From Klebsiella pneumoniae (GTDB lineage: Bacteria > Bacteroidota > Bacteroidia > Flavobacteriales > Flavobacteriaceae), in the NCBI GenBank assembly GCA_943325355.2, contig CALPPA020000132.1:1-5661 (forward strand): DNA of 5,661 bases, written 5' to 3'. The position numbers were made by a program, and so were the translations under genes. This document shows, piece by piece, positions 1 to 5,237 of this stretch. A model generated the notes under the pieces. The model was not told the origin of the DNA. It worked only from the letters and a program-made list of their open reading frames with translations, and made no database searches. How positions within the stretch are numbered: the first letter of the stretch is position 1; each line of letters begins with the position of its first letter.

Positions 1-798
1 CGGAACTACCTTAGCTTCTGGATTAGAAATTGTAGTTGGCAATTCATAGAACAAGCTGTTTTCGAAACGCATTTTCAACAAGTTCATATAGGTTTTGGCG
101 AAAGCCAATTCCTCTTCAACAGAAACCAGTTCTTTGTCTTTTTGTTCCAAAACATAGCGATAAATCTTGGACAAAGAAGTGGTGAAACGTTGTGCATTTT
201 CTGGATTTTCTTCTATCAAAGAACTCAAAACATTTAAACTATTGAATAGAAAATGAGGGTCAATTTGGTTTTTCAAACTTTCAAATTTCGCCGAAGCAGT
301 TCCAGCTATTATTTTTTGAACTTTTAATTTATTTTCTTGTGATTTTTTGTAAAAATGAAAAAAATGTATTCCCAAAATAACTACAAACGTTATAATTGAA
401 GAACCAATGTAGTTTACTAGTTTTTCATTTGCTACAAATTCAGAAAAAGATAATTTATTGATAATTACCTCTCTAAAAAATTGCAAGAAGAAAATTGTTA
501 TTAATGTTACAAAAAATGAACTGATAAAACCAATAATAATTCTTCTTGGCGAATAATTTTCAATTCCATAAAAATCATCTAATTTGATATATAATGTGGC
601 ATTTACAAAATACAAAGTAATGCTATAAAAAACAAAAGTAAAGAAATGAATTCCAATAAAATGACCTGCATAATACCCAGATTCATAGGCTGTTGCGATT
701 TTAGGTGCATTACTTATATAATCAATCAAAATTAAAATAAAATAGATAACCAAACTTATCAATAAAGCTCTCGGAATTTCTTTTAATAGTCTGTTCAT
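1..798 (-). CDS. LytS/YehU-type sensor histidine kinase, N-terminal 266 residues (C-terminus beyond window)
   Basis: Reading from ATG at 798 gives 266 codons open to the window edge. Four hydrophobic segments lie at about residues 11-27, 45-66, 87-107 and 129-148. They are followed by a helical linker and the His_kinase (PF06580) signature KNQIDPHFLFNSLN at 176-189, with H182 as the predicted phosphorylated histidine. Residues 195-250, including YRYVLEQKDKELVSVEEEL, match the usual continuation of this family. The ATP-binding N and G boxes should follow immediately past the left edge. Family members sit in the inner membrane and normally signal to a LytTR-type response regulator, which would be expected just downstream, outside the window. 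An in-frame stop (TAA, plus 841-843) precedes the start, and no other ATG lies between, so the start is firm. It has the ATTATG context seen at other genes here. The signal sensed cannot be told from the sequence. Confidence 0.93.
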   Translation of the reverse strand, partial: MNRLLKEIPRALLISLVIYFILILIDYISNAPKIATAYESGYYAGHFIGIHFFTFVFYSITLYFVNATLYIKLDDFYGIENYSPRRIIIGFISSFFVTLITIFFLQFFREVIINKLSFSEFVANEKLVNYIGSSIITFVVILGIHFFHFYKKSQENKLKVQKIIAGTASAKFESLKNQIDPHFLFNSLNVLSSLIEENPENAQRFTTSLSKIYRYVLEQKDKELVSVEEELAFAKTYMNLLKMRFENSLFYELPTTISNPEAKVVP

Positions 799-917
799 AA
801 TTTTATTTATTAGTCCAACTTCAATTTCTAGACACTCTACTTATAATTTATTAATCTGTTCTCTTTCACATTTTGGAGAAAAAGGGGTTTCCAGTTTAAA
901 AGTAGTAAAAAGTCCGA

Positions 918-933
918 TAGCTTTTTTAAGCTA
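918..933 (-). other. Small hairpin in the putative kinase leader
   Basis: TAGCTT (918-923) and AAGCTA (928-933) are perfectly complementary around a TTTT loop. AAAAG (908-912) and CTTTT (936-940) could extend the stem across a small asymmetric internal loop. Read on the minus strand, the structure is followed by a T-rich run (complement of 901-911), so it could act as a weak terminator or attenuator in the kinase leader. The core stem is only 6 bp and GC-poor, so the role is uncertain. Confidence 0.3.
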
Positions 934-955
934 CTCTTTTGTCTATAAGAAACTG

Positions 956-963
956 CAAATATA
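956..963 (-). promoter_or_regulatory. Candidate -7 element for the kinase gene
   Basis: The minus strand reads TATATTTG, an exact match to the Bacteroidota -7 consensus TAnnTTTG. No clear TTG -33 element is found 17-23 bp upstream; only TTA at 17 bp is present. If used, it would give the kinase mRNA a leader of about 150 nt containing the hairpin at 918-933. Confidence 0.35.
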
Positions 964-1096
964 GAGTATGAGTAAGATGATAATTTTGGTCATACTTTCC
1001 AATTTTTTGGTAGTTGATTAATTCTTGAACAAATTTATGCTTATTGTTATTGTTTTAAAATTTATACTTACCCAACTGTAGAATTTTAGGGATGAG

Positions 1097-1127
1097 TTGT
1101 ATCCTTGCTTGTTTTCATTTATATTTA
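1097..1127 (+). promoter_or_regulatory. Candidate promoter of the O-acetyltransferase gene
   Basis: TTG at 1097-1099 is followed after 20 bp by TATATTTA at 1120-1127, which matches TAnnTTTG at all but the last base. The spacing fits the 17-23 bp range described for Flavobacterium promoters. Transcription would begin near 1133, leaving a short leader before ATG 1147. That excludes the possible TTG start at 1105. Confidence 0.5.
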
Positions 1128-1146
1128 CGACAAACTAGTGCCTTTT

Positions 1147-1704
1147 ATGAAGACCGAAAAAGAAAAAATGATAGCTGGAGAAGAATATCTTGCAGGCGAT
1201 TCTGTTTTGGTAAAAGACAGACGAAAAGCAAAAAACCTTCTGCATCGATTAAACGTAATTGAATATAGAATCACTAAAAAAGCAAGAGAAATAATTCAGG
1301 AATTGATTCCAAATGCTGGAGCCAATTTATATATCGAACCTCCATTTTTTTGTGATTATGGATACAATATTAGTTGTGGTGACAATGTGTATTTCAATGT
1401 AAATTGTGTAATTTTAGATGGTGCAAAAGTAACTATAGGCTCCAATGTGTTTTTTGCACCGGGAGTCCAAATTTATACTGCAAACCATCCACTCGATGCT
1501 GAGTCAAGAAGAACAGTTGAAAATGCGCTACCAATAACCATTGGTGATGATTGTTGGATTGGAGGAAATTCAATTATTCTTCCTGGAATAACAATAGGAA
1601 AAGGTTGTGTTATTGGCGCTGGTTCTGTAGTCACAAAAGACATTCCCGATAATTCATTAGCTGTGGGAAATCCGGCGAAAGTAATTCGGAAATTAAATAT
1701 TTAG
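1147..1704 (+). CDS. maa: Maltose/sugar O-acetyltransferase (hexapeptide-repeat family)
   Basis: The 185-residue product is close to the usual length of maltose O-acetyltransferases. These cytoplasmic trimeric enzymes move an acetyl group from acetyl-CoA to a sugar hydroxyl. Residues 5-36 (MIAGEEYLAGD, then DRRKAKNLLHRLN) match the N-terminal Mac domain. From about residue 68 the chain is left-handed beta-helix hexapeptide sequence. YTANHPLD at 110-117 is the family active-site loop with catalytic H114, and GAGSVVTKDIPDNSLAVGNPAK at 157-178 is the classic C-terminal end. All key residues appear intact. ATG 1147 was preferred over an upstream TTG at 1105 because the family N-terminus begins here and the likely promoter overlaps the extension. 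The gene appears monocistronic. The true acceptor in this family is often unknown, so the maltose label is by similarity only, and other relatives (NodL, galactoside acetyltransferase) are possible. Confidence 0.9.
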   Translation: MKTEKEKMIAGEEYLAGDSVLVKDRRKAKNLLHRLNVIEYRITKKAREIIQELIPNAGANLYIEPPFFCDYGYNISCGDNVYFNVNCVILDGAKVTIGSNVFFAPGVQIYTANHPLDAESRRTVENALPITIGDDCWIGGNSIILPGITIGKGCVIGAGSVVTKDIPDNSLAVGNPAKVIRKLNI

Positions 1705-1737
1705 TTCATAAAAAATAAGTATTTTTATAACCAATAA

Positions 1738-1745
1738 TAAATTTG
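1738..1745 (+). promoter_or_regulatory. Candidate -7 element for the exported four-helix protein
   Basis: TAAATTTG is an exact TAnnTTTG match, 34 bp upstream of ATG 1780. No good TTG -33 element is seen at the expected distance, so the site is a candidate only. It suggests this gene is transcribed separately from the acetyltransferase. Confidence 0.4.
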
Positions 1746-1779
1746 ACATCTTAATAATTACTAATTACAAACTAACATT

Positions 1780-2172
1780 ATGAAACATTTAAAAACAGTT
1801 GCAGTTCTATCTTTAATTTTTGCAGCCAACACAATTTCAGCACAATCCACTTTTGAAAAATGGCCAGCCATCAAAGAATTTCACGAAATAATGTCACAAA
1901 CTTTCCATCCTGCCGAGGAAGGTGATTTTGCTCCAATAAAAGCACGTTCTGAAGAAATGATGAAAAAAGCCACCAAGGTAGTAAATTCAGATATCCCTAC
2001 AGAGTTTAAAACTGAAGCTATTTTAGCATCCGCTGGAAAATTAGAAAGTAAAAGTGCTGCGTTACACAAATTGGTAACTTCTGGTGCGAAAAATGAAGTT
2101 ATTTTCAAATCACTGAATGATTTACACGACACATTCCACGAAATTGTGGGACTCTGTTCTGAAGAGAAATAA
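1780..2172 (+). CDS. Small exported helical protein with paired His/Met/Cys motifs, function unknown
   Basis: The 130-residue product starts with a clear Sec signal peptide: positively charged MKHLK, a hydrophobic core, and likely cleavage after AQ at about residue 22. A mature periplasmic protein of about 108 residues is expected. The mature chain looks all-helical and may be a four-helix bundle. Two similar clusters stand out: FHEIMSQTFHP at 34-44 (H35, M38, H43) near the N-terminus, and LHDTFHEIVGLC at 115-126 (H116, H120, C126) near the C-terminus, with H96 between. They could meet in the fold to bind a metal or a heme. There is no CXXCH motif, so covalent c-type heme is unlikely. It resembles uncharacterised Bacteroidota periplasmic proteins, but I cannot name a family with confidence. 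ATG 1780 has an A-rich upstream context, and a strong terminator follows at once. Confidence 0.85.
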   Translation: MKHLKTVAVLSLIFAANTISAQSTFEKWPAIKEFHEIMSQTFHPAEEGDFAPIKARSEEMMKKATKVVNSDIPTEFKTEAILASAGKLESKSAALHKLVTSGAKNEVIFKSLNDLHDTFHEIVGLCSEEK

Positions 2173-2187
2173 TATTATTTATATAAA

Positions 2188-2210
2188 AAAGCCCAATTTG
2201 ATTGGGCTTT
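2188..2210 (+). terminator. Rho-independent-type terminator after the exported protein gene
   Basis: AAAGCCCAAT (2188-2197) and ATTGGGCTTT (2201-2210) form a perfect 10-bp stem around a TTG loop, starting 15 bp after the stop codon. A-rich sequence on the left and T's on the right let it work in both directions. It excludes the apparent TTG start at 2209 for the next ORF. Confidence 0.85.
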
Positions 2211-2244
2211 GTTAATTTACAACATTAGTATAATCAAAATAGAT

Positions 2245-2460
2245 ATGCAAAAACAGTTTGTTTTCTGGACAGGAATTTTAGGTGTTCTCCTTTTTGTATT
2301 TACTTTTACTTTTTTTATTGTTTTAAATTTTAATCTTGATTCTCCATACAAAGGATTAATTCAACGAATTATTGAGGTAAGTATTTTATTCTGGATAGTC
2401 TATGGCTCATTTTATTTTTCAAATAAATCTTATCAACAAATCGTAATTCGTAATTCGTAA
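2245..2460 (+). CDS. Small two-helix membrane protein, possible gene remnant
   Basis: From ATG 2245 the ORF encodes 71 residues with two strongly hydrophobic segments at about 5-28 and 41-58, joined by a loop containing SPYKGLIQRI (33-42). The GLxQRI loop followed by a final hydrophobic helix recalls the C-terminal end of DUF998-type membrane proteins. On that reading it could be a truncated remnant of a longer gene, but this is from memory and uncertain. No convincing promoter was found, and the ORF begins just after the previous gene's terminator. Its last six codons run into a 7-bp tandem repeat that supplies the stop codon, so the original C-terminus may have been altered. Upstream in-frame starts lie inside the terminator and were not used. 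It may be a genuine small protein or a decaying fragment. Confidence 0.5.
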   Translation: MQKQFVFWTGILGVLLFVFTFTFFIVLNFNLDSPYKGLIQRIIEVSILFWIVYGSFYFSNKSYQQIVIRNS

Positions 2461-2468
2461 TTCGTAAT
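2441..2468. repeat. Tandem heptanucleotide repeat, 4 exact copies of TCGTAAT
   Basis: Four perfect copies of TCGTAAT occupy 2441-2447, 2448-2454, 2455-2461 and 2462-2468. The unit is not a multiple of three, so a change in copy number would shift the frame at the end of the overlapping small ORF, although every frame meets TAA within the array. The array ends 8 bp before a perfect -7 element for the next gene. Copy-number change would therefore replace the sequence in that gene's -33 region. Confidence 0.9.
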
Positions 2469-2484
2469 TTATATTTTACCTTTG
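2455..2484 (+). promoter_or_regulatory. Candidate promoter of the pRiA4b ORF-3-like gene
   Basis: TACCTTTG at 2477-2484 is an exact match to TAnnTTTG, 22 bp upstream of ATG 2507. The -33 position falls in the heptad array: TTCG at 2454-2457 is 19 bp upstream and resembles the TTG/TTTG element with one difference. The -7 part is convincing; the -33 part is inferred. Confidence 0.5.
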
Positions 2485-2506
2485 ACTTTTCAATAAAATA
2501 CAAATT

Positions 2507-3046
2507 ATGGTTTATAAATTTAGAGTAATTCTCGATACCGAGGAAGATATATTTAGAGATATTGCGATACTTGCCGATGACACTTTAGAAGATTTTCACA
2601 ATGCAATTTTCAACTCTTTTGGTTTTGACGGGATGGAAGTCGCTTCCTTCTACACTTGTGACGACACTTGGAACCAAGAAGATGAAATTCCAATGTTTGA
2701 TACCGGTGATATTCCTGGTGAACAAAAAACGATGAGCGATTATTTGCTCTCCGATATTTTAGATAAAGAAAATACCAAAATAATTTATGTTTACGATTTC
2801 ATCAGTATGTGGACTTTCCTTGTAGAACTTGCAGCCATTGAAGAAATTGTAGCAGGAAACACCTATCCTGAAACCATTTTTTCGCACGGAGAAATGCCGG
2901 CCGAAGCAATGGAAAAACATTTTATTGCTGATGATGAAGAGGAAGAATACAATGAATTTGAAGATGACCTAGACGAAGAAGACCTTGATATGTTCGAAGG
3001 AGATGATAGTTTTGAAGACTTCGGATTTGAGGAAAACTGGAATTAA
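2507..3046 (+). CDS. Plasmid pRiA4b ORF-3-like / IS1096 passenger TnpR-type protein
   Basis: The 179-residue product begins YKFRVILDTEEDIFRDIAI and continues with TLEDFHNAIFNSFGFD, the typical beta-strand and helix start of the pRiA4b ORF-3-like family (PF07929). YVYDFISMWTFLVEL at 94-108 corresponds to the family's YDFGDxWxHxIxLE core; the Gly and His of that motif are not conserved here. Residues 141-179 form a very acidic tail (22 of 39 residues are Asp or Glu), which could bind basic partners or metal ions. The family's biochemical role is unknown. Its name comes from a plasmid and an insertion element, but Bacteroidota chromosomes carry stand-alone copies, so this is not evidence of a transposon. 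No signal peptide or membrane segment is visible, so it is probably cytoplasmic. It is the first gene of a likely transcription unit with the S23 and nucleoid-associated genes. Confidence 0.87.
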   Translation: MVYKFRVILDTEEDIFRDIAILADDTLEDFHNAIFNSFGFDGMEVASFYTCDDTWNQEDEIPMFDTGDIPGEQKTMSDYLLSDILDKENTKIIYVYDFISMWTFLVELAAIEEIVAGNTYPETIFSHGEMPAEAMEKHFIADDEEEEYNEFEDDLDEEDLDMFEGDDSFEDFGFEENWN

Positions 3047-3050
3047 TAAA

Positions 3051-3097
3051 GGGTTTAAAGTTGTTTAAAATGGTTTAAAAGTTTAAAGTTGTTTGGG
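3051..3097. repeat. Left inverted-repeat arm of the S23 cassette
   Basis: Built from GTTTAAA-type units, this arm begins 4 bp after the stop codon of the upstream gene and ends just before the S23 start codon. Its outer 20 bp (3051-3070) match the reverse complement of 3532-3551 at 17 of 20 positions, including an exact 12-bp block AGTTGTTTAAAA (3059-3070 against 3532-3543). In a second register, 3077-3094 matches the reverse complement of 3518-3535 at 17 of 18. The innermost GTTTGGG (3091-3097) is also mirrored at 3497-3503. Pairing of the two arms would place the S23 ORF in the loop of a large hairpin. Confidence 0.8.
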
Positions 3098-3098
3098 T

Positions 3099-3509
3099 AT
3101 GGCTATAATTACAAAATTTGAAGATTTAGAAATTTGGCAAGACGCAAGAAGACTTTCAAAAGAAATTACTTTCATATCTAAAAACACCGATTTAAACAAA
3201 GACTTTAAATTCAATGCTCAAATAAAAGACTCATCAGGATCAGTTATGTACAACATTGCTGAAAGATTTGAAAGAAATGGCAATGTAGAATTCCGTCAAT
3301 TTTTATCCATTGCAAAAGGTTCTGCAGGAGAAGCTCGTTCTCAATTATATAGAGTTTATGACAATGAATATATCAATGAAGAAAAATTAAACTATTTAGT
3401 AATTGAATATGAAAAATTGAGCATTAAAATTCACAATTTCATCACTTACCTAAACAAAAAAGACTTCAAAGGCACAAAATTCATAGAACCACAAACCCCA
3501 AACTCTTAA
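3099..3509 (+). CDS. Stand-alone S23 (23S rRNA intervening-sequence) four-helix-bundle protein
   Basis: The 136-residue product carries the hallmarks of the S23/IVP family (TIGR02436 type): FEDLEIWQDAR at 7-17, QIKDSSGSVMYNIAERFER at 41-59, and EFRQFLSIAKGSAGEARSQL at 64-83. Family members are small four-helix bundles, known first from ORFs inside 23S rRNA intervening sequences and related to the Avd accessory protein of diversity-generating retroelements. Stand-alone copies are common in Bacteroidota and their function is unknown. ATG 3099 is preferred to TTG 3093, which lies in the repeat arm. Unlike most genes here it lacks the ATTATG start context, being preceded by GTTTGGGT. The gene sits between long inverted-repeat arms that fill the space to both neighbours, and the right arm overlaps its last codons. 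No terminator intervenes, so it is probably co-transcribed with 2507-3046 and 3555-4613. No reverse transcriptase or variable repeat is present, so a retroelement role is not supported here. Confidence 0.9.
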   Translation: MAIITKFEDLEIWQDARRLSKEITFISKNTDLNKDFKFNAQIKDSSGSVMYNIAERFERNGNVEFRQFLSIAKGSAGEARSQLYRVYDNEYINEEKLNYLVIEYEKLSIKIHNFITYLNKKDFKGTKFIEPQTPNS

Positions 3510-3551
3510 ACCACTTTAAACAACCTTAAACTTTTAAACAACTCAAAAACC
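3497..3551. repeat. Right inverted-repeat arm of the S23 cassette
   Basis: This arm is the imperfect mirror of 3051-3097. It begins inside the last codons of the S23 gene and ends 3 bp before the ATG of the nucleoid-associated gene. The best block TTTTAAACAACT (3532-3543) is the exact reverse complement of 3059-3070. The adjacent 3518-3531 continues the match to the left arm if a 10-nt stretch there (3071-3080) is skipped. It holds no TAnnTTTG element, so the downstream gene appears to lack a promoter of its own. Confidence 0.78.
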
Positions 3552-3554
3552 TTA

Positions 3555-4613
3555 ATGATAAACCTATTCAACACGCACATCGAAAACTTATCCATTCACA
3601 GAGTGGGAAACAAAAGCCGGAATGAAGCTATCTTTTTATCAGAGCAATCAATCAATTTAAATGATGAAGTTGTGCCTTTGATGAAAGAATATTTCTTCAG
3701 ACCTTTTAGAGAAAAAGAGGAAAACTATTTTCAATTTGCACACGAAGTTGATTTAGAATACAATGATATGTTTAAGTTTGCTACTCAGATTTTTGAAAAT
3801 CCTAGTAGTTTACACGAAATTTCAAAGCAAATAACGACGCATTTATTTGAGCAATCAAATCATCCACACATTAAAAACGGAGAGGTTTATGTGACGCATT
3901 TGACTAATGTAAATATCGACAATAATGTTGTAGATGCTATTGGAATCTTCAAAAGCGAATTACAATCTGACTTTTTGCAGTTTGAAGAAAAGGGATCAAA
4001 TCTTGAAATGATTCTGCAGCACGGAATCAACCTGAGCAAATTAGACAAAGGCTGCATCATTTTTAATTATAAAAAAGAAGAAGGATATAAAATTTTGACT
4101 GTTGACAGCAATCGCTACGATGCTCGATATTGGTTAGAACATTTCCTATCCGTTGACGCATTTGAAGACGAGAATTTCATCACAAAAAAATACTTGAAAT
4201 TTTGTCAAGGTTTTGCAAAAGATGTCGTTTTTCCTGCCGAAGACAAAAAGGAAGAAGTAATGTTTATGAATCGAAGCGTGAATTATTTTGCCAAAAATGA
4301 CCAATTTGAAGAAAGTAATTTCTTGAATGAAGTTCTAGACAATCCAGATTTATTACCTGAGTTCAAAAATTATAAAGTTGATAAAGGCGAGAAGTACAGT
4401 ATTGAAGATATAACTACTTTTCCAATAGCTAATTCTGCTGTTTCGGATGCCAGAAAATCGATAAAAAACGTAATCAATTTGGATACGCAAATCCAAATCA
4501 AAATGGATTTTATCAATCCTGAAAGTGCGGAGAAATATGTAGAAAAAGGTTGGGACGAAGAAAAACAAATGTATTATTACTTAGTATATTTTAATAAAGA
4601 AGTGAAGAACTAG
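3555..4613 (+). CDS. Nucleoid-associated protein, NdpA/YejK-like (PF04245)
   Basis: The 352-residue product fits the length of the NA37/YejK family: cytoplasmic proteins that associate with the nucleoid and whose exact activity is not established. Recognisable features are the N-terminal INLFNTHIENLSIHRVGNKS at 2-21, the central AIGIFKSELQSDFLQF at about 128-143, a LDKGCIIFN segment near 163-171, and SNRYDARYWLEHFL near 185-198. No signal peptide or membrane segment is visible. The protein looks full length, with an intact family-like C-terminal region ending in charged residues. ATG 3555 lies 3 bp beyond the right arm of the S23 cassette, so its ribosome-binding region is partly made of cassette sequence. 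With no promoter seen between, expression probably depends on read-through from the genes upstream. A strong hairpin terminator follows its stop. Confidence 0.9.
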   Translation: MINLFNTHIENLSIHRVGNKSRNEAIFLSEQSINLNDEVVPLMKEYFFRPFREKEENYFQFAHEVDLEYNDMFKFATQIFENPSSLHEISKQITTHLFEQSNHPHIKNGEVYVTHLTNVNIDNNVVDAIGIFKSELQSDFLQFEEKGSNLEMILQHGINLSKLDKGCIIFNYKKEEGYKILTVDSNRYDARYWLEHFLSVDAFEDENFITKKYLKFCQGFAKDVVFPAEDKKEEVMFMNRSVNYFAKNDQFEESNFLNEVLDNPDLLPEFKNYKVDKGEKYSIEDITTFPIANSAVSDARKSIKNVINLDTQIQIKMDFINPESAEKYVEKGWDEEKQMYYYLVYFNKEVKN

Positions 4614-4641
4614 TATTTAGTAGTTAAAATAATAAATCTTT

Positions 4642-4674
4642 AAAATCCTCAATTAGCATATAATTGAGGATTTT
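4642..4674 (+). terminator. Terminator after the nucleoid-associated gene
   Basis: AAAATCCTCAATTA (4642-4655) and TAATTGAGGATTTT (4661-4674) form a perfect 14-bp stem around the loop GCATA, with the T-tract included in the right arm. It lies about 28 bp after the stop codon and closes the 2507-4613 unit. A-rich and T-rich flanks would allow some bidirectional activity. Confidence 0.87.
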
Positions 4675-4811
4675 CTTATGTTATTAACATTCAAACACCA
4701 AATTAAAATTATTATCACTAATAAATAATTAAAATCTGTAAGTATTTATATCAAATATAAAGAATTTTATGCTTTTTATCGATTATATTTTACATTTAAT
4801 CGTCTTCAATA

Positions 4812-4819
4812 TATATTTA
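4812..4819 (+). promoter_or_regulatory. Weak candidate -7 element for the zinc-ribbon-like gene
   Basis: TATATTTA matches TAnnTTTG except for the last base and lies 26 bp upstream of ATG 4846, a distance like that of the other candidates here. No TTG -33 element is seen. A 6-bp inverted repeat, CGATTA (4780-4785) and TAATCG (4797-4802), just upstream could be a binding site, but this is speculative. Confidence 0.3.
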
Positions 4820-4845
4820 CAGAACCAAATCAAAAACCATAAATT

Positions 4846-5085
4846 ATGAGCGGCATTATTATTAGAGAACAAATATTCTCCAGTAAAATTTTATGTTCGT
4901 TTTTCGGACACAAAATCACTACCACTAGAAATGTTACGAATCATTTCAAGGAATATAAATGTTCCGTTTGTGGTTTAGAATTGACGAATGATTTAAAAGG
5001 TCATAAAATATATTTGACTCCACAGCTCAAAGATATTAACGAATCATTAATTAGTCTTTACAAAAAAAGACATATCCCTATTTAA
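4846..5085 (+). CDS. Small Cys/His zinc-ribbon-like protein (DUF1660-like), function unknown
   Basis: The 79-residue product has the pattern KILCSFFGHK (14-23) followed by EYKCSVCGLEL (36-46). C17, H22, C39 and C42 would make a four-ligand zinc site. The LCxxFGHK-then-CxxCG arrangement resembles the short DUF1660 proteins first noted in prophages, and similar small proteins occur in Flavobacterium. The assignment is from motif memory. The C-terminal third (TPQLKDINESLISLYKKR) looks like an amphipathic helix. There is no signal peptide, so it is probably cytoplasmic. ATG 4846 has the ATTATG context. It stands alone, between the terminator at 4642-4674 and a convergent minus-strand gene. No other phage gene is visible, so prophage origin is not supported by the context. 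Confidence 0.8.
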   Translation: MSGIIIREQIFSSKILCSFFGHKITTTRNVTNHFKEYKCSVCGLELTNDLKGHKIYLTPQLKDINESLISLYKKRHIPI

Positions 5086-5165
5086 TAATATCCTTAAGCC
5101 ACAAACGATGCTACTACTTCTACTAATAAAAAGCCTTTTATTATTGAAACAAGCGATAATAAGAA

Positions 5166-5180
5166 AACGAATTGCTCGTT
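5166..5180 (-). terminator. Weak possible terminator of the minus-strand gene
   Basis: On the minus strand AACGA (complement of 5176-5180) pairs with TCGTT (complement of 5166-5170) around a 5-nt loop, followed by TTTCTT. The stem is only 5 bp and lies about 58 bp past the stop codon, so this is a tentative call. No better terminator is seen between the convergent genes. Confidence 0.25.
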
Positions 5181-5237
5181 CGACTGAGATTGAGATACCA
5201 ATATCTAAGAATATCTTTTGATTTTTTTGATAAAGAG

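Larger units (their letters stand above)
799..1146. other. Gene-free divergent intergenic region
   Basis: No convincing coding sequence was found on either strand. It separates the minus-strand kinase gene from the plus-strand acetyltransferase gene and should carry promoters for both. A likely plus promoter lies near its right end (1097-1127). A perfect TAnnTTTG match for the minus strand lies at 956-963, and a small hairpin at 918-933 falls in the inferred kinase leader. Further TAnnTTTG matches (minus at 1030-1037, plus at 981-988) have no suitable -33 partner. The rest is AT-rich sequence with no visible repeat, tRNA or recognised riboswitch. Confidence 0.6.

Noticed and set aside
1105..1146. 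N-terminal extension of the acetyltransferase from TTG 1105
   Set aside because: The extra 14 residues are not like the family N-terminus, which begins at ATG 1147, and the likely -7 element (1120-1127) lies inside the extension.
1711..1726. AAAAAT/ATTTTT hairpin after the acetyltransferase as a terminator
   Set aside because: It is a 6-bp all-A/T stem of a kind common by chance in this DNA; no T-tract follows it.
1881..2132. Minus-strand ORF opposite the exported protein gene
   Set aside because: It is an antisense shadow of a gene with a clear signal peptide, a promoter-like element and a terminator on the plus strand.
2209..2244. Upstream TTG start for the small membrane ORF
   Set aside because: It lies in the right arm of the terminator 2188-2210; ATG 2245 is a normal start.
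3051..3097. GTTTAAA-type repeats as a CRISPR array
   Set aside because: The units are about 10 bp, irregular, without spacers of constant length, and no cas gene is present.
3099..3509. S23 protein as the Avd component of a diversity-generating retroelement
   Set aside because: No reverse transcriptase, template repeat or variable-repeat target is visible nearby; the motifs fit the ordinary S23 family.
3043..3556. TTAAT at 3043-3047 and 3552-3556 as a target-site duplication of the S23 cassette
   Set aside because: Five A/T bases recur by chance in such DNA, and the two copies are not equally spaced from the arm ends (3 bp against 0 bp).
4353..4568. Minus-strand ORF inside the nucleoid-associated gene
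   Set aside because: It is antisense to a well-recognised full-length protein; its Phe/Ile-rich product is typical of an AT-rich shadow frame.
5136..5164. TTTTATTATTG / CGATAATAAGA hairpin as terminator of the zinc-ribbon gene
   Set aside because: The stem is almost all A/U with two G-U pairs and is followed by A-rich sequence, not a U-tract.
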